64,000 nucleotides of DNA from Platycnemis pennipes (Eukaryota > Arthropoda > Insecta > Odonata > Platycnemididae): contig OW121854.1 of NCBI GenBank assembly GCA_933228895.1, forward strand, positions 56,028,609 through 56,092,608. Direction: 5' to 3'. This document shows positions 50,201-62,200 of the stretch, piece after piece. A program made the translations under genes and the position numbers. Under the pieces are notes generated by a model. That model searched no databases. It was not told the DNA's origin and saw only the letters and a program-made list of their open reading frames with translations. Each line of letters starts with the position of its first letter. The stretch's first letter is position 1.

Positions 50201-53200
50201 ATAAATACATGTGAAATTACAAAGTTACTGCTTCTCATTCAATATCATACGCATATAATTTTAATTATTATTAATATTCTGCCAGTTACAGCAGGTTTTC
50301 AATGACATTAAACTGTTTCCATGACCACTATCTCGTAAATTATGTCTTTTTTTAGGATCACACACTTATTACTTACCATTATTCTCTGCGAACTACCTGA
50401 TCTCTCTCTCTCACTGTTGCGTTGGCAACTGTGTGCATGTTGTGTTGGCAGCTGCATGGCCTGCATGCACGGTGTCAGCTGGGTGCAGCCAGATCGCATC
50501 AGGAGACTCGTTCTGTCTCCCGCGAGTTACCCTTGTCGGTATTGTAGACTCTTTGTACTCTATCTTGTACCTTGCAACCAAGTCAATAAACGCTTGGAAC
50601 CGGACGCCTATGGTCTATTTCCAGCCCGTGTGTATGCGACGACATAACACCCACTTAGCCAACATTTTCATATATTGTATCCCTCCAAGCTCCTTAAAAC
50701 CTGTTTCATCCACTTCCTTTTCATTCTTTTAATTTCGTAAAGTTATGTTTCCATACCACACAGTGCCATGTGGTACATCAAACTCTTCTGTGAGCAAATG
50801 CCTCTTTGCAAATGCAATTCTCCTTTAGACTTAGATTGTGCTACCAACATACTACCCAGGTAGCTGAATTGTACCACCTGCTCAGGCTTTTTTCTGACCT
50901 GATTTGAAATTTAATGTCACCCATTTTGATCGGGAAAATCTCATTACTTTTGCAATCTTGTGGTTTATCTTTATTCCATAATTTTCACACTACTTATGTA
51001 GTGCAGATTAGTCTACATAGTAATGTTATAAGACCTTGGCTAAATGGCTGAATAGAGTTTGGTTATCCGTGAACATAACTGACTTTCTTAATTTTCCCCG
51101 AACCTTTACTCCTGATTGAAGCTCATTCTGTTTCCCCTCACCATATCTTCTAAATACAGTAGAAGCCCGGTATAGTGAGTACGGCTTATTGCGAGAATCG
51201 CGTTATAGCGAGTGATTGTCTTTGTACCGCCAAAAGGCCTATGTTTTACATGTAAAATAAAGCGGATATAGCGAGGCCAAAAAGTTCCTTCCACGGTATA
51301 CGCTCGGTATTACGACAGATATCTCTCGAGGGCGATACACCGCCTAGCAAAAATAAACTATTGTATTTTGTATTATCTGCGAATTAAACTAAAAATACAA
51401 TATGTGTGCCATATCTACAACACCTAAAGCCAATTATGTCCAAACATTAGCGATTTACGGCCTTCAGTACGCTCTGCGCGCTCCCATTTTACGTTCTTCT
51501 TTTGTTGGGCCCAGTCATCAGTGGGAGGGGAGTGGGCGGACGACGAGCAAGATGAGAGTAGGAGAGGGAGTGAGGTCTAGGCATGGGCGATATTGATAAT
51601 CGGGGCACGATAAGATGATAAGATATCGGGGCACGATAAGATATCGGGGCACGATAAGATATCGGGGCGCGATAACATATCGGGGCACGATAAGATATCG
51701 GGGCACGATAAGATATCGGGGCGCGATAAGATATCGGGGTGCGATAAGATATCGGGGTGCGATTAATATCGCTATAAATATCACAATAAACATCACGATA
51801 AAATAACATGATATAGCGTCCCGATAAAATATCACTATATCGCGCCCCGATAAAATATCACGATATATTATCACGATAAATATCGCGATAAAAGATGCTC
51901 GTTCAAATGTAGCGTACTCGCGCCCGATGAATTATCGTGATATTGCGCCGGTTAATCGTGTCGGAAAAAGACAGCCGTTGAGTTTGCCTTCGCTTAAACT
52001 GGAGCAAGTACGTTTGAAAACTTACTATTCTGCTGTCTGCTAATTCAAATTCTCAGCAGTTCTCTCACACTCTCTCTTTCGATTTCAGTGGTCTGATAGT
52101 TGACGTACTTGCGTGGACAGATAGGTGACGTACTTGCTCCAGCTTAAGCGAAGGCCAACCCAACGGCTGTCTTTTTCCAACACGATTAGCTGGCGCAAAA
52201 TCACGATAATTCATCGGGTGCGATGACGCGATATTTGAAGGAGCGCAATATCACGTTCTTTTATCATGATGTTTTATCGGGGTGCGATATCGTGATATTT
52301 TATCGGGAATGCGATATCATGGTATTTTATCGCGATATTTATCGTGATCGGAGATATTTATCGTTTCCTGATATCTTATCGTGCCCCGATATTTTAGCGG
52401 GGCACGATAAGACGATATTTATCGAGCAACGATATATCGTCCATTTTAAAAACTCAAAATCAACTGATGGACGTACCGGTTAACATTCGAAAAGTCGACA
52501 AAGCTGATACTATCGTCATGACATATTCGCAAAATTATCCAAAAACTTCCACAGTATACCTAATATTTTAATTCTGACTAGTTACGCTGTCTTTACAGCT
52601 TTCTTCGGCGATGGAAAAATAGAAGAACTGGAAGAAAAACACCGAAACTAGGGGAATTAATGTTTTATATAATGGAAAATGTCCTGTTTCTTTCATGAAA
52701 TATGTTGATATTCTACCAGATTGTGCCTGTAATGACGTTTTTGCTGTTTACCTTCGTCAAATACCACGGAAACAAAAGAAAAACTGTAAATACGAACGAC
52801 TATGAGAATTAGGTGGGTTTTTTCAACACCTTCGGATATAACGAGCGCTCGATTTAGCGAGTGATTTCCGAGGGATTATGAGCACTCGTTATACCGGGAT
52901 TCCACTGTATGTGTACGTAAACATTACTGTTGATAACATGCATCCATATCTAATTCTCTTCCAAATTGCTGCCTTATCTGATTCTCCATCAGCTACTCTC
53001 TCTTGTGTCTTCTGTGCCATGCCATTGTTTTTGCACATTCTGTGCCATTCCAGACCAGCCTCCTGTCTCTCCAGTCTACTCCTGCCTTCCACGATATTCC
53101 CATTAACTTTTCTCCCCTCCCTTTCTGTTGCCTTTTCAAAATCCACTACTTACATGAATACATCCTATTTATATTCTAAATTCCTTTCCACTAGTATTAT

Positions 53201-56200
53201 TATCACCAAAGTTGCATCCGGAGTGGCCCTTCACTTGTGAAACCAAAACTCATCCTCACCTAGGAATTTTTTAGGAAGGTATTCATTTGTTACCCTATTA
53301 TTTAGTATAGGTATCAGCGTGTTTTTACAAAATCCTCCAGCGAAACTCTCTTCTCATACATCCTACGGAGAAGGCCATAAAATCTCAACCCCATTTCTTG
53401 CAGTGCCGTCAGTATTTCACCATCTAGTACTCCTGGTTGATTCTGATATTTTTCTACGTTCTTGTCCACTTCTATGTCCCAGTTCTTAGGACTATTTTCA
53501 CAATCATATTCTTCCACGAATTCTTCCTTACACATTGGTAATAAAATTGTATCAATTCTCACAATATTTTTATTTTTAAGGTCTGAAGTTACCCATGTGG
53601 TGGTGAATGAAGAACATGGTGTGTGTCTCGCTTCTGTGAATGTTCTTTCTGGAATCCTTACTGGGAAGCATTTTGTTTCTGTGGAGTGTGAGTATTATTT
53701 GGGAATAATGTTGATATGTCATTAATTTGTTGGTTCCTGAAGAAAATATGTGGATCTGGTCTTTTTTTTTTAGGGGTCCAGTATTCTATCAAAATGAAAA
53801 GCATTAAGCATCAGCACTGTCCTGCGGTGAAGTCTACAAAAACATATCCTTTTGCTAATGGCATACAGAGAGCAAGAACGTGCCTTAGGAAACAGGTATG
53901 TTTGTGCTTGGAAAATACTCTTCAGCTGTTTCTCAGAAAGCTTTTATTTTTTGTTGATTTAACTTCTATATCCAAGCAAACATAGAATGGCTGTTTGTTT
54001 GTCCATCTTAAAAATCAATAGTTGGAGGTACCTAATTATTTGAATGTGGCCATCAAGTTTGGAATGTGTATGTGTAAAAGTTTGAAATTCATCTGATGTG
54101 TATTTTTATAAATTGTAGACTTGTATTAATACCACTTTTTCCGATACCAAACTGATACCTCGATACCAGTGGCCAATACCAATAGTATTATTTGCTGATA
54201 CCTTACGTATTAAAAAAAAAAAAATTGGATAAATTTGATAAGTGCTTTCCTTCTCGTGAAGTCAACTCAGTAATCAAAAGTGTTATAAAAGAGTACCAAA
54301 TTATCGAGAGAAATGGCATTGTGACAACTCTATTATTTTGCTACTCGTAGAATTATGTATTACTGGAATTAGATTTCAGACTCTTAAGCTCTCTTGCATT
54401 ATAAATACTGAAAAGACGGGGATGGAACCGCGGGGTGGAAACAGAAATTTTGCAACAGATAATAGGCATCCTAATAAGGGTGTTGCGAATGATACATCAC
54501 ATAAAATTTATAAGTTTTACTATACCATTTTTTTATTTTCTATTTAGGATTATTAATTAGGTCATTAATTGCTAAGTTCCTAGTCACAGCTTATCTATAA
54601 TAACTTTTTCATCAAATATTTATCTGTATAAGGATCCTTAAATCAAAAATTTTAATCCACAGGACTCTATACATAATTCATATACCTGCGTGCATTCATC
54701 AGCGAATGAAAATCAATTGTTCAAACATTATTAACTTGCGTTAATGGATATCAGAAATAACCCGTGCTGATTCCGGGTGTTCGTGCATCGTGCAAATGGG
54801 GGTGAATGACCCAGGTCCTTTTTACGATCCCAAGTTTTATCATGTTTAGGGGAAAATCCACGATTTTGAAGAAATGGTGTCACTAATTGGAAGAGGAAGA
54901 AAGTTTTAACTGAAATAGCAGACATTGTGTATTTTTCTTGATGAAATGCATCTCAAAATATTATTCAGCCCTCAACAAAAATAGTAGAAGAATAGATAAT
55001 AGGTCAGTAATAGTGTATGAGTTAAGGGGCCCTGGGACATAGCTGTTTTTCAGACCTATTTTTCAAGGAAGATTGCTCCAACAGGAAGCCAGATATCGGA
55101 ATGCGGTTTTCAGTAATTAAAAGAGAAAGTATCAAACTATTACTCTATAATCCTAGATTTTACGTAATAAGCCTTGTTAAAAATATATATCGATGTAAAA
55201 ATAGACCTTTTTGTTGCAAATATTGGGAGACAGAGGGGCTATTTTTTTAACTTTCGTTATTATAGAGTACAAGATTCAAGCTTAGTCTGTTGGATCCTTG
55301 AAAATTATTGATTTTTATTAAAAGACACGCTGTTGAGATATTCTGAAAGTAATTTATGTTTTTCGCCAACTCCAGCCCAGGGATACGCCTCGAGCGTTGT
55401 GCAAATCACTAAACAGTTCACACATTCTCCGCCTACTGCGCTACTCAAAAAGTGGCACGGTCCCTCTACCCTATATCCTAAAACGGTATCCTTGAGGTGT
55501 TGGAGCTTGGGGGAAGGGAAAGTGAAGGCGGGCGGGAAGCAGAGCGGGCGGCGAGTGAGACGGAGTGTCTGATTTACTGACGGGTTGTTTCTTGAGTCTC
55601 AGCTTAGGTTGTCGCTCTCGGGGTGTCTAGTAATAGTCAAACTGACTAATAGTCAAGTCTCAAAATGTCATCGGAAGCGTACCGATATCGGAAAATTAAA
55701 GTAGGCAGTCGCTTGACATTTTCGATGGCGAGGAAAAAAAGAAAGGGTGAATTTTTGGCCAAGCGGAGGGAAGAAAAAAGGTAAATATTGTCATTTTTTT
55801 TGAAAACACTATCTTAATGTAGTGATATATTCATGTGTAAGTATGCAAATTTCTATTATCCGAAACAGGCGTCTCAAAATAATGGGAACAGAGTCGCACG
55901 TAGGAGGAACTTCTTGCGCTATTGAAGAAATCCCGTCCAATATTGACGATTCAGTAGCTGACAAAACTTTGCATGATTCATTTGACGATATGGCAATTGC
56001 CGAAGAAGGGAAAAACGAAGGCATACCTATCCGGTGGAGTAACGGGAAGAAGAATTATCGACTTAAAATATTCGACAAATCGGTTTCCAATTTACTGAAA
56101 AGGTTTAACCCAAATTTCAACCTGCGTTCTGATAGTAATTCCCAGCCTAGTTCGTCTATTAAACTCGTAACACTTATACAATTATCATAGCGGCCTTTAA

Positions 56201-59200
56201 CAAATCTAGTGGATCTTCTTTGCACACGCTCTAATTCTTTTATCATACCTTCCTCGTACGGATCCCATATACTAGCGGCATATTCTAAATGAGGCCTGAC
56301 AAGTGTAAAATAGCTTCTAGTACTCTCTCATCGCATTTGCCTAGAACTCTTTTTACGAATCCTGATATATGGTTTGCTACACTAGTTATTTCCCTGATGT
56401 GTTTCCCCCACAGCATGTCTTCAATGTTGGTGACGCCTAAGTATTTAATAAATTCTACGTTAGATATTTTCTTTTCTTTGATGCAATAATTTTTCTGGGG
56501 AAAGTTATTCTTTTTCCCAAAGTTCTTTATCGCGCATATCTTCAAATTTAATTCTAGCTGCCAAATATCACACCAATCATCAATCGCATATAAATCCTTA
56601 GCTAAAGAATGACTATCCTCTTAATTTCTTATTTCCTTATACACTACTGCATCAGAAGAAATACGTAAATATGAAGAGATTAGCCGACAGGACTCAGTGG
56701 AGAGCTGCGTCAAACCGATCTGAGGATTGATGACCTATGATGACTGCTGCATCATCGGCAAAAAGACGGAGCTTGCTATTTTTAGCTACTGTATTCAAGT
56801 CATTTACGGAGAGAGGAAATAAAATTGGGCCTATCACGCTGGGGAACACCCGATGTAACTTTTACTTCGCCTGAGGTGACACCATCTAATACCACCCTTT
56901 GAACGCGTTCATGTAGGAAATCTCCTATCCAGCCTACCATATTACTGTCTCCCGTATGATGCTAACTTCGCGAGTAAATTACAGTGGGGAACCTTATCAA
57001 ACCTTTTCTAAATTTAAAAACGCTGCGTCTACCTGTACGTTACCTTCTCCGGAAATTAAAATATCATGAACAAAAAGACCTATTTGATTTTCGCAAGATC
57101 GTCCCTTTCTGGACCCATGCTTATTTGTTATCAATAAATCCTGGCTATCGAGGTGTCCCCTTATTGATGTAACTATCATATGCTGTATAATTTTGCACGA
57201 CAGTGACGTTATTGATATTGGTTTATAATTCGATGGATGTTCCCTATCGCCACTTCTAAAAATTGGGATCACGTTTGCTATCTTCCAGTCTTTGGGAACC
57301 GCGTGTTCTTCGAGGGATTTGTTAAATATTACTTTAAGATACGGTGCCATTTCGAGAGCTATTTCTTTATACACACAAGCAGGAATTTCATCAGGACCTG
57401 AGGACTTGTTCGGGCTATCGTATTTTAGTAAGGATACGATTCCGCTATAAGATACATTTATCGATCGGGGGCATTATTTGCTGAAATCGGTCTGGTATGG
57501 TTTCGAGCAAACTACGCTTAGATTGATTAAAAACGCTCTGGAAAAATAATTCAACAAATTAGCCTTATCTAATTATTTCGCCCCTATACCCTTTCAAGGA
57601 AATAACCGTTGAAATTTTAGTTCACTGTACTTCCCTAACATATGATCAAAATGCTTTCGGATTCCCCTCTAGTTGTTCTCCAAGTACTTTTCTCTTTAAA
57701 TCACTTTACGCTTTTCTAAGGGCTGTTTTTGCGGCTGCTTTATATGTAACGTTCGATAATTTTTTTTGATCGCTATTAGCTACATTTTTCTTAGTTTCGC
57801 GTGGATAACTCGTTGTCGTTTTAAACATTTTTTTAACCTCCGCGTTGGACCACCTTGGTTCCCTATTCTCACTCTTATACTCACTCACCGTGTAATTTGG
57901 AGGAACTCTTTCCATGTCTGTATCACTATTTTTTCTGATGTTTAGAATTTTTCAAAAGAAGTCTGTAAGTCACGCCTAAATCCGTTAAAATCTGCTTTAC
58001 TTAAAAGGCAAATCTTTCTTTTTAATTTTACATTTTTGTCAGTATTGAGGGATAATTTAACGTGTACTACCTTGTGGCCACTTATTCCATCGACATTTTT
58101 AACTTTAATGACTTTTTCATGGATGTTTGAGACAAGTAAATCGAGAACATTCTCCCTTCTATTATGCAAATTTACTATTTGATGTACTGCGTATTATGCG
58201 AACAGGTTAAAAAATGACGAGCAGATTTCTTTGTCCCTACCCCCAGACTAATGACTACATGTTTTCCAATCTATCGATGTTGTATTGAAATCTCCACCTT
58301 TCAATAATCTGTCGTTCGTTGGTATGAGAATTAATGTGCCTGATCTGTTTCTCGAGTTCTAATACTGAGTGTACATCGGAATGGGGTGGTCTGTAGTAGG
58401 CACAAATGTATATTACTTTCAAATTACCACATTTAGACATAAACATGTGCAAGCCAAGCTACCAGCTGAGACCACCTCCTATTTGTTGCAATTCTTACGG
58501 CGAAACTTTTGTCACAACAACCAATCAACGCGGCTACCCCGAAAAATGAAGTCCATTCATGACTTGGACCGCGGACACGTTCTCCTGCAGCTACGAACCC
58601 CACTAGGGTCAGGCTGGCCTGACCGGCTCGGTTCTTAGAAAATCGTAGCGAGCGCATTTCCGCGAATTCCACGTTGCCACATGGTATAATGTGGAGTCTG
58701 CCAAACAGTTTGGTCCAATCGTGTGTTGAAATGGCAACATTGCGTCTAGTGGTCAGCTATGGTACGAAAACTCCGCAGACGGAGGGGCTGAGAGGGAAGG
58801 GTCGTTATTGCCTCATCACCTCTGCGCAAAGAATTAAAGCGTAGAGGAGACACTGAACAAAAATATGGCTGGTTGGGTAGGCGCCGACTCTGGTAACTCT
58901 ACCGGTCGACGGAAAAACTATCTCCATCATCTCAGCACTCGAAAGCGAAAAAATAATCATGTACCACGGCCCCTTAATAATAGTCAGTGCTTGCCTCCGA
59001 GGACAACTACCAGGGAACCGTTTATGGTGCAGCTGTACCTTCATCTGTTGCTACTCTACCAAATGCATCTTAAGGGTCTCAGTAGGAGGCATGTATTAGT
59101 GGTGCAAAAGAAAGCAAGACTAATGAAATCTTGAGAAGAAAACTGGGATTTGGTACATCCAGGAAAAAAATCATTAAGCAGTTTGAACAAGGCTTTGAAA

Positions 59201-62200
59201 TCGTTGGATCAAACATCTGCTATTGCTGAAAATTCTTTAGATCAAGTAAATGTCAATTTAATAAAATGTAAAAACAATCAGTAGCATTGGAAGCCGAAGA
59301 TGAGACAAGGTTTGCCTATTGTTCTCCGAGGCCGACCGCTATAAAGCCAGGTGCCATTCTTCATAGATTCTATGTCTGTGGTCACACCTGGGCGAAGATA
59401 ATAGCGATATGCATGGGCAAAGAGTTGGTATACAGTTAAAAATTGGTGAGAAGAAGATGAATGAGAAAGTTACTGAGATCTGGAGATACCAGAGTACCAT
59501 AATGTCGGCTGGTAGGCGGGTGCCGTGGGTGGGCGGGATACCAGTGGGTGTCACGCCTTCACTCAAAAATATTTTTCTTTCTTAAATTAAATATTACCTC
59601 TGGCAAACTTTTTTAATTTGTAGAGGAGGGTTTTATGTACAACATAAAAAAATGAGCAAAATCAAAGGCATAAATCAAAAGTCATAAGTCATAAAACAAT
59701 TTTAAACTTTAAAATTGTTATAAACTTTATAAAATTGTTTATATTTCAAAATATAATCCCTTACTATACTTTTTAAAATCAAGGTCTTTAAAATTTGCCC
59801 TTAAGCACGTCTGTAGCTCAATTAGTCTCTGAGATATACCAAAAATGTGTAGTAACTTTTGCAAAATTCGAAATTTGCAACGTTGCAATATATTGGAAAC
59901 GGTTGTGCTTTTTGCAAAACGACTTTGGGGTTTTCATTTTCTTATCAAATGGAGCCGTTATGCCAAACTTGGCCAAAATCGGTGACCCTAAGGGTCATTT
60001 TTGCCAATTTTCTGGTTGAATTGATGTGGAATGACTAGAGATGGGCAACTTGATAAATTACCATGGTAATTTTCATAAATTACCGTGGTATTTTTTGTAA
60101 AATTACCAACACCCCTGAAAATTACCGTAATAAAAGTAATTTTCAGAAAAGTTCTTTTTCAGAAAATTTCTTCCTTATGAAGAAACCATTGGAATTGGTA
60201 ATATAATAAATTAAGAAGCTAAAACGATTTTTTTTACGTTGTGTCCATGATTAATTCCAATTAATTCAGAGTAAAGTAACAAATGCACATTGTGCAGAGG
60301 TATGTCTTTGGAATGAAAATTTCTCATAGTGTGTCTTTGCAATGAAAATTTCTCATAGTGTGACAAAAGAGAGGCAAATTGCGTGTTGCTGCCAACTTTG
60401 TTTTAATTTTTTAATGAGTTATTATTGATAAACATCGTGATATGTTTGATATAAACGTCGGCATTTATATCTCGATGCCAGTTGATTTCGTTTTTGAGTC
60501 CTCTGATAAGGATATGCTGCTCAAAACTTAAAATTACCGGAAAATTACGGTAATTTTCGAAAATTACCGTAATTTACCACGTTAATTTACCTACATTGAA
60601 AATTACGGTAATTTACCCATCTCTAGGAATGACCATTAAGTATTTCTTCTTATAATGTAATAAATGTAAATTTGAAAGCTGCATCAAATCCCCATCTGGA
60701 TAGTACATACGTTTTATTTTTTCAATTTATCTCTTTGGGTTCATGACGTACGAAAGATTTTGTGAAGGAATGAAAGAATAATTTAAAGGATGAAAAAAGT
60801 CTCCAGAGATCTCCTTTTGGGCATTGAAAGGTAAATCGTAGGAATGCTAACCTCAAATATGTGGTGGTTCATGCATTTGATGACTTATACCCCATTAGAA
60901 TTCATGCCCAAAACCTCCAATGGTACCTACTCACTCTCACATACCATAAAATCCTTTCTAAAACAGATTACACATGTCCAGGAAAAGGTAAAATTTAGAT
61001 TTTAAATAACATTTAGGATTATGGGTAAATTAAAGATTTGGATTTGAAATAGAATTCAGGATTTGTGGGCTTGTATGAGATTTGGAGTTTATGAAAACTG
61101 GCCTTGGCCTATCCCTAAACGTAAGCATTAATTTTTGTTTGTCTTATTTTTTAGCTACCTAGTATATTCAGTGGCATGCATTTTGCAATATCATCTGTAT
61201 GCCGTAACTTGAAATACGATGACCTGAAGAGAGATGACATCGCCAATTTAGTCGCCATGGGTGGTGGAAAATATCATAGTCGTGAACCTGATCCTGAGGC
61301 AATACCAGTTCACGAGAAGACTGTTCCATTCTATGCCAATAACTTTGTCAAGGAATTAACAGGTTTGTTCATTGAGTAACCACTTCTATCAACTATCTTA
61401 GTTTTGTTTTTTGAGGAATGCTCTTCATCTAAGGTTGACTTAAATGTTGAGTGTGTGTTGTTGACCCTCTTTTTCATAAGTGATGGCTGAAAAAATGCTA
61501 AGTTTTGATTAACTCATGTGGCTTGAATGGAATTTATTATTACTCCCTGACTCATTCAAAGACATTGAAAAATCCAACCATTTAATGTGTGTCCCATTAG
61601 AAAATCTTTCTTTGATGACAAGGTGATTAAGATATTAACCTTTTTTACTCGGGTGTTGAGTGATATTCGACACAGCATTGCTCACTACCATCTCGCATGC
61701 TGAGTTTCATTCAAAAGACGACATGTGAAATACAGGGGCATTTGAAATTAAATTCCGAGTGGACTACTGGTAAAGAGGGTGAAAAAATCCAAGTGCAAAG
61801 GGTTAAACCATGAGTGATTGAGACTTATTGTTATTGGGGATCATATTTGTAAGAACTTTGCCGTTCATTCATTTCTCACCCACAATTGCCATTATCTGTG
61901 ATTATCAACTCTGTGATTGGTTTGACGCAGCTCTTCAGGTAATTGTTCTGTCAGGTTGCATCATCGTTCAAACACATTTCATCTCAATTAGGAGCATACT
62001 TTCTGAGGAAAGTTTTCAAAACGAAGATGAACCCTTAGGGAGTCAGTTAGAAGAATAAAAAATTAACTCTTATAAGGGGAGGCTATGTGCCTTGACCTCA
62101 CAATTTGAATGCCGTAAAGTGCAGGAGGTAAACAACAATGGTAATTTCATAAATTTTCCGGCCAACATTCTAAATCGGTATTCACAGTCATTGCTTGGTC

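Larger units (their letters stand above)
50690..53562 (-). pseudogene. RTE-like LINE remnant split by a pogo-like insertion
   Basis: Minus-strand coding debris on both sides of 51157-52907. At 53562-53314 it reads PGVLDGEILTALQEMGLRFY. At 53240-52910 it reads KAGVDWRDRRLVWNGTECAK in a shifted frame. At 51060-50690 it reads KVMRFSRSKW-, then RRIAFAK and DVPHGTVWYGN-like stretches typical of an RT C-terminus. Many stops and frameshifts. Confidence 0.55.

Noticed and set aside
50308..50732. Open frames of 60-100 residues near 50.4-50.7 kb
   Set aside because: They coincide with a candidate solo LTR and show no conserved motif.
51489..51874. Repetitive proteins of the SYRAPI/IRYRG type
   Set aside because: Direct translations of the 18-bp array in several frames; no start, splice or family support.
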